Below, piece by piece: positions 1 to 8,000 of a stretch of DNA of 42,316 nt; positions within the stretch are counted from its first letter, which is position 1; every line of letters starts with the position of its first letter. Location: IMG/VR virus record IMGVR_UViG_3300017706_000182, positions 1-42,316 of that record; one strand, given 5' to 3'. This DNA is from a virus. The notes below the pieces were generated by a model that did no database searches, was not told where the DNA came from, and was given only the letters and a program-made list of their open reading frames with translations. The position numbers and the translations under genes are program-made.

Positions 1-123
1 AACGAGGTTTAGCTCCTTCATATTTAACAAAGGTTTCATCCCCCGCTACATTGTATCTTAGTGTGTCTACTGAAGTTTCAAGTACATCGTCAAAGTTGAC
101 GGAAGATACTTCTTCACTAGTTA
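1..123. repeat. Terminal direct repeat (left copy), contig closure
   Basis: These 123 bases are identical to 42194-42316. One open reading frame runs unbroken across the join, which shows that the contig closes on itself. The repeat lies inside a tail-region gene rather than next to terL, so it looks like an assembly overlap of a circular or circularly permuted map, not the physical terminal repeat of the virion DNA. Confidence 0.95.
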
Positions 124-148
124 TAATTACGTATTGTCTATCGTTCAT
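1..148 (-). CDS. Small partner of LamG protein, 5' part (gene spans the contig join)
   Basis: The ATG is at 146-148 (minus strand). The frame runs off the left end and continues at 42193 down to a TAA at 42105-42107, giving a 78-residue protein beginning MNDRQYVII. It is a clear paralogue of the protein at 41059-41289: both share EVSSV, DTLRYNVAGD-like, FVKYEGA, GKDT.SH and WTQP segments, and are roughly two thirds identical by eye. It directly follows the LamG gene at 163-1020, as the paralogue follows the other LamG gene. The function is unknown; a chaperone or tail-attached accessory of the LamG protein is an inference from the repeated pairing. Confidence 0.85.
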   Translation of the reverse strand, partial: MNDRQYVIITSEEVSSVNFDDVLETSVDTLRYNVAGDETFVKYEGAKPR

Positions 149-162
149 AGTTATTAAGTTTA

Positions 163-1020
163 TTAAGAAGGTATGTCAGTTACGAAGGTTGGACTATTTG
201 ATGTAACAAGATCAGCACCTGAACCCACAGAACCACTATTTGCTACAGATGCTCCACTTCCTTCTTCCATACGATACCAATAAGTAGGATACAGAGTACT
301 TAGGTCTCCTGCTACTCCACTATTGTAGAGCGTAGAAATACTTGAACTTAAATCAGAACCAAAAAATGCTATTTCATCTAGATAAGCGTCAGGTGTTGCG
401 GTGTTTGCTCTTCCGTAAATCCAGCCGTAAGTTTGAAAATCACCTGTATAAGTAGCAGTTCCATCACCATATCCAGCAAAAACAGGTAGCGACCCATTGA
501 CAAACATTTTGTGAAGCCCTGAACCGTCGTGCGTGTATGCCACGTGCGTCCAATTCCTCAAATCAATTGATGGTTGGTTTCCCGTTCTTACTCTCATCCC
601 CCCATCATAAACCATGATGTTTGCGTGGCCGGATGAGTTGACATTAAATCTGAAATAATCACTTCCAGCACCGTTAAATAAACTAGTATCATTAATACTT
701 ACGTTGTCATTCTTGTACCAAAAACTTATAGTCCAAGCGTCTGTGCTTCCTAGTGTAATTTGAGAAGAAGCGATAGGCGAGTTGTTGCCATCTAGTGGAC
801 CATGCAAAGACTCGTTAGTACCATCAAACTTTAAGCTGTACTGCTGAACAAAACTTACTGCTTCATTAGCAAATGTTCTCCACACTCCGTTATCATAAGC
901 AACAATAGCACCAGCACTGGTACTCCCTGCTTTCTTTAAATAGAGTTCGCCATTCTTAGCAAGCCCATTAGTTACTAGCGAAGACTGCTCGCTATCATCA
1001 ATTAATGTAATATCACTCAT
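163..1020 (-). CDS. LamG/concanavalin A-like lectin domain protein (probable receptor-binding protein)
   Basis: The protein has 285 residues. Residues about 61-250 form a LamG-type jelly-roll pattern: a YSLKFDGTNE start, then WTISFWYKND, WTHVAYTHDGSG, a small-residue strand, and YLDEIAFFGSDLS near the end, followed by YWYRMEEGSG. In phages this fold is found in tail-tip or fibre proteins that bind surface glycans. The N-terminal 55 residues carry a short module (GAIVAYDNGVWRTF) resembling modules in neighbouring small proteins, probably for virion attachment. It is paralogous to the protein at 41301-42098; with the small gene that follows each, it forms a tandemly duplicated cassette. Exact ligand unknown. 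Confidence 0.8.
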   Translation of the reverse strand: MSDITLIDDSEQSSLVTNGLAKNGELYLKKAGSTSAGAIVAYDNGVWRTFANEAVSFVQQYSLKFDGTNESLHGPLDGNNSPIASSQITLGSTDAWTISFWYKNDNVSINDTSLFNGAGSDYFRFNVNSSGHANIMVYDGGMRVRTGNQPSIDLRNWTHVAYTHDGSGLHKMFVNGSLPVFAGYGDGTATYTGDFQTYGWIYGRANTATPDAYLDEIAFFGSDLSSSISTLYNSGVAGDLSTLYPTYWYRMEEGSGASVANSGSVGSGADLVTSNSPTFVTDIPS

Positions 1021-1036
1021 TGTGTTTTATTTATTT

Positions 1037-1294
1037 TTAGCTGTTGTTGTAGACCTGCCAGTTGCTTCCGTCAAAGACATACAAGTAGTAGGTATCGCTA
1101 CCGTACATAATAGTACCTTGGTCGTCGCTATTTCTAGCCGTTATGTTTGCTGCCGTGTCTACTTCTGGTGAAACGGTGTCTTCAGGGAACCCTAGTATAG
1201 ACTTTAAGAAGTCTGTAACTGCATCCGTTTTGTTTACCTTTTCATCCAGCTTCGACTTAACGGTTGTTCCGATTTGTTGAAGTATGTTAGCCAT
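1037..1294 (-). CDS. Small modular tail-region protein (DTxxLYVFDGxxW module)
   Basis: The protein has 85 residues. The N terminus (ILQQIGTTVKSKL) resembles the starts of the 64-residue protein at 1336-1530 and the fibre at 39844-41025 (YQIGQSTKSAI). The C-terminal 35 residues (GTIMYGSDTYYLYVFDGSNW) match the module in 1336-1530, 22599-22826 and the N terminus of 41301-42098. This suggests a small protein that docks on the tail through the N terminus and presents a beta-hairpin module. No enzyme motif is seen, and its function is unknown. It sits between a LamG gene and the other small tail genes. Confidence 0.7.
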   Translation of the reverse strand: MANILQQIGTTVKSKLDEKVNKTDAVTDFLKSILGFPEDTVSPEVDTAANITARNSDDQGTIMYGSDTYYLYVFDGSNWQVYNNS

Positions 1295-1335
1295 TAGTGT
1301 TTTATATTTATGTTAGTGTTTATAAGATGTCAAAA

Positions 1336-1530
1336 CTATTGAGCGGCTTGCCAACCTGAGTCAGTAAATACATACAATTTATTAGTATCGGTAGCATAAG
1401 CCATCGTTCCTAAATCATCGCCTGTTCTTGCTTGGATATTACTTTCAGTATCCAGGATTGCTTTGCTAGTACTCGTAAGAGAGATTAATAAATTTCTGAC
1501 ACTTTGTCCCATTAGATACCATACGCTCAT
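1336..1530 (-). CDS. Small modular tail-region protein, paralogue of 1037-1294
   Basis: The protein has 64 residues and starts with ATG. It begins MSVWYLMGQSVRNLL and ends with the shared module around GTMAYATDTNKLYVF and a tryptophan five residues from the end. The same module appears in the neighbouring 85-residue protein, so the two are probably a duplication. No strong Shine-Dalgarno sequence is seen before the ATG, only an A-rich AAGAAAAT. Role unknown; a minor tail or host-recognition component is likely from context. Confidence 0.65.
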   Translation of the reverse strand: MSVWYLMGQSVRNLLISLTSTSKAILDTESNIQARTGDDLGTMAYATDTNKLYVFTDSGWQAAQ

Positions 1531-1577
1531 ATTTTCTTTTCATTTTTAGGTGTTTAAATCCGACACTTGTTAGTGGT

Positions 1578-1814
1578 TTACGGATCACCTGTCAAGCCTT
1601 CAAGAAACTCGTCATGATCTCCTACCTCTTCTTCACGTGCATCTAGGAAGTAAGGAAGGTCATTCCAAGCAGAAGTGCCGTCACCTATCTTGATACGATT
1701 ACGACCTGCATCTAGCTCAATAGCTACTTCTCCTTCTAACAACACAGGGTTCTCGCTACTCCATTCCGAAGCAGTTCCTCTTCTTAATTGTATACGTTTA
1801 GTAAAACTAGGCAT
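1578..1814 (-). CDS. Small protein with Mtd N-terminal-like domain
   Basis: The protein has 78 residues from the ATG at 1812-1814, chosen because GGAGG lies 8 nt upstream. A longer frame would need a TTG at 1832 and would overlap the upstream gene more. The sequence reads FTKRIQLRRGT, then LLEGEVAIELD, IKIGDGTSAW and LPYF, the pattern of the major-tropism-determinant N-terminal fold used by phages to attach receptor-binding proteins. Unlike the two larger relatives at 2660-3523 and 3539-4084, it has almost nothing after this domain. It may be a cap or adaptor for another fibre. Overlaps the preceding gene by 8 bp. Confidence 0.75.
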   Translation of the reverse strand: MPSFTKRIQLRRGTASEWSSENPVLLEGEVAIELDAGRNRIKIGDGTSAWNDLPYFLDAREEEVGDHDEFLEGLTGDP

Positions 1815-2037
1815 CAGCTTGTCCTCCGTCAAATATATCAGTCTCGTCTAATACAGGACTACCTCCGTCAATCGTAACGAAAAACGGATCGCTCTCCAAG
1901 GACCTTACTTTAGTTTGCAAGTTTTCCGCTTTCTCTTTGTTCTCAGTAGCAACAGCAGACGACACAGCAGAAATAGTACGCTGTTGAAACGTCAACGGAT
2001 TAGGACGAACTACAGGTCTTCTAGCAGGTCTAGCCAT
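1807..2037 (-). CDS. Hypothetical tail-region protein
   Basis: The protein has 76 residues: a basic, proline-rich start (MARPARRPVVRP), a middle helix-forming stretch rich in Ala, Glu and Lys (about 25-50) and an acidic end (LDETDIFDGG). It lies one base after the stop of the basic DUF6321-like gene and overlaps the Mtd-N-like gene by 8 bp, so it is translated as part of the same tail operon. I do not recognise the family. Confidence 0.65.
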   Translation of the reverse strand: MARPARRPVVRPNPLTFQQRTISAVSSAVATENKEKAENLQTKVRSLESDPFFVTIDGGSPVLDETDIFDGGQADA

Positions 2038-2038
2038 C

Positions 2039-2302
2039 CTAACACTTCCAACGACGCAACGCTAAAGCTTTACGAGTAGGTCTACCTTTACTGTCTTTCA
2101 TCGGTCCTTTATTACCACTCATGCGAGCACAGAAAGAACGCTTACGAGGACCACCACCAGGCTGAGGAGCTTTAAGTTTAGAACCTGTAGCTCTATTATA
2201 CTTACGTCTTCCTTTAGCAGTGAGCCCACCTTTACGACTCTTCTCGCCTCTACCTATTGACAGTGATACACCCACCTTACTTCTTCTTCTTAGGGAACCC
2301 AC
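2039..2302 (-). CDS. DUF6321-like basic protein
   Basis: The protein has up to 87 residues and is strongly basic. It shows the pattern I recall for the DUF6321 family of marine phages: KVGVSLSIGRGEKS, KGGLTAKGRRKYN, KSFCARMSG-like (here RSFCARMSGNKGPMKD) and a final ALALRRWKC. The function of the family is unknown; the charge suggests nucleic-acid contact. The 5' end is a GTG at 2300-2302 inside the preceding 35-codon ORF; a second GTG at 2273-2275, just before the conserved block and after GAAGAAG, is an equally possible start. Family identity is from memory of motifs. Confidence 0.75.
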   Translation of the reverse strand: MGSLRRRSKVGVSLSIGRGEKSRKGGLTAKGRRKYNRATGSKLKAPQPGGGPRKRSFCARMSGNKGPMKDSKGRPTRKALALRRWKC

Positions 2303-2384
2303 GCTTCATGTTAGCGTATGCTTTAGGTGTAACGGTAGACTTCTTCTTACTACGGCTAATGCCGAGCTTCTTCCGTCTGTTCAT
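2277..2384 (-). CDS. Short lysine/arginine-rich peptide (35 residues)
   Basis: ATG at 2382-2384, TAA at 2277-2279. The peptide begins MNRRKKLGISRSKKK and ends GFPKKKK, so nearly half of it is Lys or Arg. It lies between the holin-like gene and the DUF6321-like gene and overlaps the start of the latter by 26 bp in another frame. With only a weak upstream Shine-Dalgarno sequence, it could be real or a leader that couples translation of the DUF6321-like gene. The strongly basic composition of both reading frames is notable. Confidence 0.5.
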   Translation of the reverse strand: MNRRKKLGISRSKKKSTVTPKAYANMKRGFPKKKK

Positions 2385-2401
2385 GTTTTTATATAAGCTC
2401 A

Positions 2402-2653
2402 TTATCGTTTAATTAATATCTCCATCATTCTATCTAACTTACTATTGATTTCTTTAACAGTAGTCTCTAATCCACTCATACGGTTCTCAACAGCAGTATC
2501 TCTTTCACTCTGTGCTGCTAACTCAACCTCTATCTTAGTCAGGCGTTTCTCGTCGTTCTCTAAGCGATCCGACAGTTTCTTTATCATCCAACCAATCACG
2601 GCAAGTATTACGCCAAGAGCAGTATCTAAGAAGTGGGAGAGTGATTCAGTCAT
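2402..2653 (-). CDS. Holin-like membrane/coiled-coil protein
   Basis: The protein has 83 residues. One hydrophobic segment near the N terminus (about residues 8-24, TALGVILAVIGWMI) is followed by a charged heptad-like coiled coil to the end (LSDRLENDEKRLTKIEVEL and onward). Position directly after the tail-fibre genes matches T7 gene 17.5, the holin, and small membrane proteins with this build are often holins or their partners. A spanin-like or tail-anchored role is the alternative. No endolysin lies beside it. Confidence 0.55.
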   Translation of the reverse strand: MTESLSHFLDTALGVILAVIGWMIKKLSDRLENDEKRLTKIEVELAAQSERDTAVENRMSGLETTVKEINSKLDRMMEILIKR

Positions 2654-2659
2654 TAGTTT

Positions 2660-3523
2660 TTATTTAGCTGCCCAACCCGTTGCACCTGTTCCTGTCTCTT
2701 TAACATATAAACTTGTACCTGCTCCTCCGTCTGTACGGCTGAATAGAGAACCCACAGGTGCAGGAACAACTCCTTCAGGAGTACCTGCTCCACTTGTCCA
2801 TATTACTTCACCGTCTACATTAAACTTATAAGCTTTAACGTTTTGCCATCTAGAACCTGTTGACCCACAATTTTGTGAGTTATTAGCGTCAGGATTAAAA
2901 GACCCGTCTGTAACATTAAAGTTCCAAACAAAACCCGCAGTACCGTTGTCGTTCTGAGCAGCTAAAGTAAACTCACCCGCTGTATCACCCATGCTTAAAA
3001 GAAAACGTTTTTGATCTACAGCTTGTCCGTTTGCATATACTTCAAAAGCAGAAGTACTGTTTGTTGATGTTGCCCTGATAATTCTAGCTCCTGAACCTTG
3101 TGCCACTATGTTACCGTCTAACAACTGTGATCCTCCTACATTCAAAGCTATTCCAGCAACAGCCGCAGCAGCTATACCTACGGCATCTTCACTAGCATCC
3201 GCTACAATTAGATTAGTATTTGTATCACCTTCCACTCGAAAGTCTACATCAGCACCGCCTTCGTTTACTACGACATCAGTAGCAGATACTTTGAATTTGT
3301 CATCACTGTCACTAATCTTGTCAGAAGTAATTGCACCCGCATCTATCTCACTCCCAGCAATCGTATCGTCTTTCCTGCGTAACTCGCGTCCACCAGCCGT
3401 AGCGTTATCGTGCACTATAACTGTATCTTTATCAGTGTCTACGGTTACTTCTCCTTCAGCACCTGTAAATCCTGCGTGTTGTGCTGTGGTTCCTCTTCTA
3501 AGTTTTACTTGTATGTTTGGCAT
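2660..3523 (-). CDS. Tail fibre/tailspike-like protein with Mtd N-terminal-like domain
   Basis: The protein has 287 residues. Residues 1-45 (IQVKLRRGTTAQHAGFTGAE, TVDTDKDTVIVHD) are an Mtd-N-like attachment domain. Residues 60-150 contain small-residue, fibre-like sequence with a VVVNEGGADVDFRVEG strand pattern typical of head-domain regions of phage fibres. The C-terminal part (about 200-287) includes QNCGSTGSRWQNVKAYKF, TPEGVVPAPVGSLFSRTDGG and a final GTGATGWAAK, a common tail-fibre/collar C-terminal pattern. It should bind host surface structures. It follows a shorter gene with the same N-terminal domain. Confidence 0.7.
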   Translation of the reverse strand: MPNIQVKLRRGTTAQHAGFTGAEGEVTVDTDKDTVIVHDNATAGGRELRRKDDTIAGSEIDAGAITSDKISDSDDKFKVSATDVVVNEGGADVDFRVEGDTNTNLIVADASEDAVGIAAAAVAGIALNVGGSQLLDGNIVAQGSGARIIRATSTNSTSAFEVYANGQAVDQKRFLLSMGDTAGEFTLAAQNDNGTAGFVWNFNVTDGSFNPDANNSQNCGSTGSRWQNVKAYKFNVDGEVIWTSGAGTPEGVVPAPVGSLFSRTDGGAGTSLYVKETGTGATGWAAK

Positions 3524-3538
3524 GGTTCTATGTAGTTG

Positions 3539-4084
3539 TTATGCGATTGATCCAAAGTCTAATGTTGTTGATAGCTTATCGGAGTCTACTGCACTGTTTG
3601 CAATAGTAAGAGTGGTTGCTCCTGTTACGTCTCCTGAGTGTGTAGCGTTTGTTACCTTAGCAGTGTTAGCAGTAACAGCAGAGTTGTTAGCTACTTCTGT
3701 ATCGAAGTCAGATATAGTAGATGCAGCTTGTGTGCCTGTGTGGTTAGCTCTGCTCTTTAAGTTAGCGTCGCTATCATTAGCAGTAGCACCGTCAGCTACG
3801 TTTAATAACGACTGAGTCTGTGCTACACTTAACTCTATTATATCAGAAGAACTACCAGTATTATTACCTAATATCGTATTAGCAGGTATCTCTTCTATCT
3901 TAGCGAAGGTAACAGAATCATCTGCAATAGCAGCTAAAGAACCTACTACTTGTCCGCCCACTGTCGTACCGTCGTGTACATATAAATCTTTAGTGTCAGT
4001 AGTGTAAACAAGCTCTCCTTCTTGACCTGTAAACGCAGCGTTCTCAGCATCTGTTCCTCTTCTTATTTGTACTTCAATACTCAT
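3539..4084 (-). CDS. Short fibre-like protein with Mtd N-terminal-like domain
   Basis: The protein has 181 residues. Residues 1-45 (IEVQIRRGTDAENAAFTGQE, LVYTTDTKDLYVHDG) are again Mtd-N-like. The rest is rich in Ala, Ser, Thr and Asn, with fibre-type motifs such as NHTGTQAASTISDFDTEV and THSGDVTG, which recur in phage tail-fibre stalks. The start ATG overlaps the stop of the T7-type fibre gene (ATGA, 4 bp), so the two are translationally coupled and probably assemble together: the gp17-like base and a following host-recognition subunit. Confidence 0.7.
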   Translation of the reverse strand: MSIEVQIRRGTDAENAAFTGQEGELVYTTDTKDLYVHDGTTVGGQVVGSLAAIADDSVTFAKIEEIPANTILGNNTGSSSDIIELSVAQTQSLLNVADGATANDSDANLKSRANHTGTQAASTISDFDTEVANNSAVTANTAKVTNATHSGDVTGATTLTIANSAVDSDKLSTTLDFGSIA

Positions 4085-5049
4085 GCTATTCCTCCATAAC
4101 TAAATGATGCACTTACTGGGTCTCCTACTATACTGCCGTAATCATAATCTGTAGGTATATCTGTTATAGCTGTTTTATACCCTCGCTCAATAACAAGTAT
4201 CTCAGCAAGATTAGTAGGTGGTGTGTTAAATCGTATTAAGTTACTTGCTCCTATAATAGTGTAGTCATCAGGGTCTTGTACTTCTCCCGCTATTGTAACT
4301 AACATAGCACTCGAACTGCTGATATTAACAGTAAAAGTCAAAGCAAACTCAACATCACTGCCGTTCCCTGTAAACTTACTAAAGCTTGGAGGACTGCTTA
4401 TACCTGTTGTTACTCCTGATATAGCTGAGTCAACATACGACTTAGTCGAAGCATCTGTAGCGTTAACAGGAGTGCCTAAGTCAGTTATATTATTGGCCCC
4501 CATAGCTAACGCACCCGTCATCGAGTCACCAGCTTTAGCTACCTTTAGTGCTAATCCTGCTATACGAGCTGTCTCTTCTGCTGCTATCTCAGTATCTACG
4601 AAACTTTTAGTGGTAGCGTCTTGAGGGTCTACAGGATCAGCTAAGTCTTTTAAGTTTTGATCTTGTACAGAGAAGTCATTAGAACCTTGTACCCGCTGTA
4701 AAGATGAGTCATTAAGTTCTCCGATCTCTTCGTTTAAGAAACGGTTGTGTTGATAAGCTCTATCTAATTCCGACTCAGTAAGTACTGATCCGTTCTCAAA
4801 GTCTACTAGGTTTAAGTCAGGTTGACTCTTTCTTCTTACTCTTACATTGTCACCTGCAACAACGCCTATAGTAGGAAACACACGAGTAACACCTGAAGTA
4901 GTAGCTACTGAGTAGTTTTCTAAAGCTAGTGAAGAACCGTTAACTTCTACTGTTATATGGATTTCTTCCAGGAACGGAAACGTTACAATAAACCCTGCTG
5001 TTATGTCAGAGGCTGAAACGCTGTTATAGTCTACGTAGGTGTTAGCCAT
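4081..5049 (-). CDS. T7 gp17-like tail fibre, N-terminal tail-attachment domain
   Basis: The protein has 322 residues. Residues 1-130 match the T7 tail-fibre N-terminal domain: MANTYVDYNS, ITAGFIVTFPFLEEIHI, ENYSVATTSGVTRVF, RVRRKSQPD, then LTESELDRAYQHNRFLNEE. The middle has LKDLADPVDPQDATTKSFVD and LGTPVNATDASTKSYVD fibre repeats. The C-terminal 90 residues contain FTGNGSDVEFALTF and DDYTIIG, a short beta domain. T7 gp17 has 553 residues, so this is a shortened fibre that probably acts as a base on the nozzle for the receptor-binding proteins encoded next. Confidence 0.85.
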   Translation of the reverse strand: MANTYVDYNSVSASDITAGFIVTFPFLEEIHITVEVNGSSLALENYSVATTSGVTRVFPTIGVVAGDNVRVRRKSQPDLNLVDFENGSVLTESELDRAYQHNRFLNEEIGELNDSSLQRVQGSNDFSVQDQNLKDLADPVDPQDATTKSFVDTEIAAEETARIAGLALKVAKAGDSMTGALAMGANNITDLGTPVNATDASTKSYVDSAISGVTTGISSPPSFSKFTGNGSDVEFALTFTVNISSSSAMLVTIAGEVQDPDDYTIIGASNLIRFNTPPTNLAEILVIERGYKTAITDIPTDYDYGSIVGDPVSASFSYGGIA

Positions 5050-5093
5050 GATTAATATTATATTATTACTTATTGAGCGAGGAGTTCAAGCAC

Positions 5094-8000
5094 TTAGTCA
5101 CTGATTCGCATTTGAGGGTTAGCTTGTAAAAGTTCATCTAAATCATTTCTTCCTAAAACTTCTTCTACTGATATAGGTTTACCTGTTAAAACAGATTGAC
5201 CTCTAGCTGAATCAATTACTTGTTTAAGAGTTTTATTCTTACCGTACTTATAGTACTCTACAGTCCCTACTTCGTTCTCCTCTTCACTTATAAACTCGTT
5301 TAACAAAGCTTCGTTTTTCATCATGTTCTTAGCTGCTCTTTCATAAGCCAATCTAAACTTTGTATTTAATTTTTGTAAAGCAGGGTTTGAGACAGAACCT
5401 AAGTCTGCTGTGCCTGTTCTTTTCCTAGAACCTTTTAACCACGCTTCTCTCCATCTTTTATCTTTAACAATGTCTATGATTAACTTATCTACATTTAACT
5501 TTTTTACTTCTTGATTGAATCTGTAATGTAAAGATACTCCGTTATTATCTACAAACTTATACATATCAATTCCACTGACTGTAGGAAATTGGGAAGGTGT
5601 TTTAATTAACTGCCCATCTCCCTCTATGTCTTTCTTATACACTTCATCAAAAGCATTTAACTCTTGTGATCTATCAGGGGCCCATCTAATAAAAGTATTT
5701 AACAAAGTCTTGGGAGATTGCATATCATGCCCAAAGTGGTCCGTCTTTTTATTACCTGTTGGATTGTGACCTACTGCTCTATACGCTGTTCTATCTTGCC
5801 ATGACCCTCCTTTAAGTTCCTCTACGCTTCCTTTTTCAGAATATAACTTCATTACTTTATTTACTAGAGAAGGCACTAAACCAAAAGAACCTAACCAATC
5901 AGCAAGCACTGAGTTTATATTTTCATTTTCACCTGTAGCTATTTTCTGTAAAGATTTTATACCACCTGCTACAGGTACTTCTTTAAAAAGTTCTGCCATT
6001 GACCTTATAATAAAACCTACAGCATTTTGATCTTTGGTTAAAATAGGCTTTCCATCTTCATCTGTGAACTCTTTCATTTCACTGTACATTGCGTAGTCAG
6101 CTCCGATAGCAAAAGCAATAGATAAAGGAAAAAACTCTCTATATCCCCATCCTTCTATTGTATTTGCTTTTGCTTTAGGGTTTTTATGTTGAAACTTCTT
6201 ACGCTGCTCAGGTGTCATCCAAGCTAAAGTTCCTACAGCTACACCAGCTGCACCCATTCCAAACCCAGTAGCCATCATACCACTTCCCATTAGAGTATCC
6301 GTTATAGCATCTCGATGGTACGCTATCCTTCTTCCTTTCAACTCTTTTATTGTTTGCTCTAGTTCTTCTTTTTCTTTTTGTAACTCTTCTCTTCTTTGGG
6401 GTGTAGTTTCTTCGTGTGCTATGTAATTATCTTTATCTCTAATTTGTCCCTCTACTTTTTTAATTCTGTGATTGTAAGGGTTCCGAGCTGCTTGTGCTAT
6501 CGGTATAATAGGAACCCCCACTCGTATAGAACGACCTGCACCTCTAGCTACAACAGTCATTATAGGAGCAAGTAAATGTATAAATGTTCCTATCGCTGGG
6601 TTATCTTTTAATAGTTTCAGTTCTTTAACAAACTTCAATACCTTATCAGATATAGGTTGTGCTATCTCACTTGGGTCTAAATTAGCTACATTAGAATCAA
6701 ACAATAGTTCTTTGTTGATAGCATCAGTAGCAGTAGCGTTCACACCTTCTTGGCTTAATATCTCAAGTCCTTGATCCTTAGTCCATTTCTGTTTGTAAAG
6801 ATCAGCAGCTAACTCAGAAGCTTTCTTCGGATCATTAGGGATAGCATCAAAAGCATCTTTCCACGCTTCAGCCATTAACTCTGATCTTAATAATTGTCTC
6901 CTAAAAAGTTCATCTATAGGCATTATGCCTCGTAGGGGTAGCTTCATAAATTCATTGAACATCTTACCTATAGGCATACGAGCAAAAATATGTTGAACAC
7001 CTTTTATATCTTCTCCCCTTAAACGCTTTCTTCTCGCTTGTTCCTCAGCCGCTTCTAGCAGTTTAACAGGATCACCTAGTGATATATCCCCAGTTAATCT
7101 ATTTCCTCCTGCCGCACCTGTTGCACTCTCTAAATTCTTAGCTGTCATAGCCACTGCTCTACCTGTTCCCTTCCAGTTCCTCAAACCTTCTGCGAGACCG
7201 TGACCATTGGCTTTTAAAACTTGTAAGGCATTTATCTGAGTACCTCTATAGTTTTTGGTACTAAACATTAAATCAGCTATAGGTTCTGCTCCTAGTTTAG
7301 CAAACTGCTTAAATGTACTCGCAATACCACCTAAAGCACTGGCTAAAACAGAACTTGTTTGCCATATCATCGAGTAAACCCTGTTGTTGCCCCAACCTTT
7401 AAAGAACCTAGAAAGCTTCGTCTCTACATCTCTTTGTGCTGCAAGCATTGCTTGTTTACGCACAGACTCATATATCCTTTCTTCTCTAAAAGAGTCTTGA
7501 GCAGCGTCTACATCTTTCACCATATCACGCATTCTTTTATCGGAGTCTCTGATCTCTTGTCTGATCTTATCCGTACTCCTGACTTTCTGCGGGCCAGTAG
7601 GTTTAGGTGCTAAGTGTGCTCTCATCTCGGACATCATGCCCCTACCTTCCATCTCAGCTCTTTTAGCTAACTCTTCTTTAAGTTGTTTTTTCTTTAAAGC
7701 CTCAGCCTCTAACTCATCGTAGAACTTAATCGTTTCTTGTGTCTCTACTAATACAGGATCAGTTTCTTCTATGTTTCTACCTGCTCTTTCTGCTGCTCTT
7801 CTATCTAAATCTGTATCATCAGCAAAGCGTTCTCTTCTTTCATCTAACTTTTTCTGTGCTATAGCTCTTCTTTTACGTATCGACTCAAACATCTTAGCTT
7901 CCTGGAAAGCTTCATCCCTTTCTAGTTCAGCTCTATCAATCTCATCAACACGCTTACGCATATTGCTTCTAAGAAAAGCGATGTCTTTATCTAACTCAGC

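Noticed and set aside
3108-3815. Long plus-strand open frame (235 codons)
   Set aside because: It lies opposite two well supported fibre genes, is Ser/Pro/Ala-rich low-complexity antisense sequence and has no family pattern.
1578-4084. Diversity-generating retroelement linked to Mtd-like proteins
   Set aside because: No reverse transcriptase, no template repeat and no avd-like gene were seen. Only the N-terminal attachment domain is shared.
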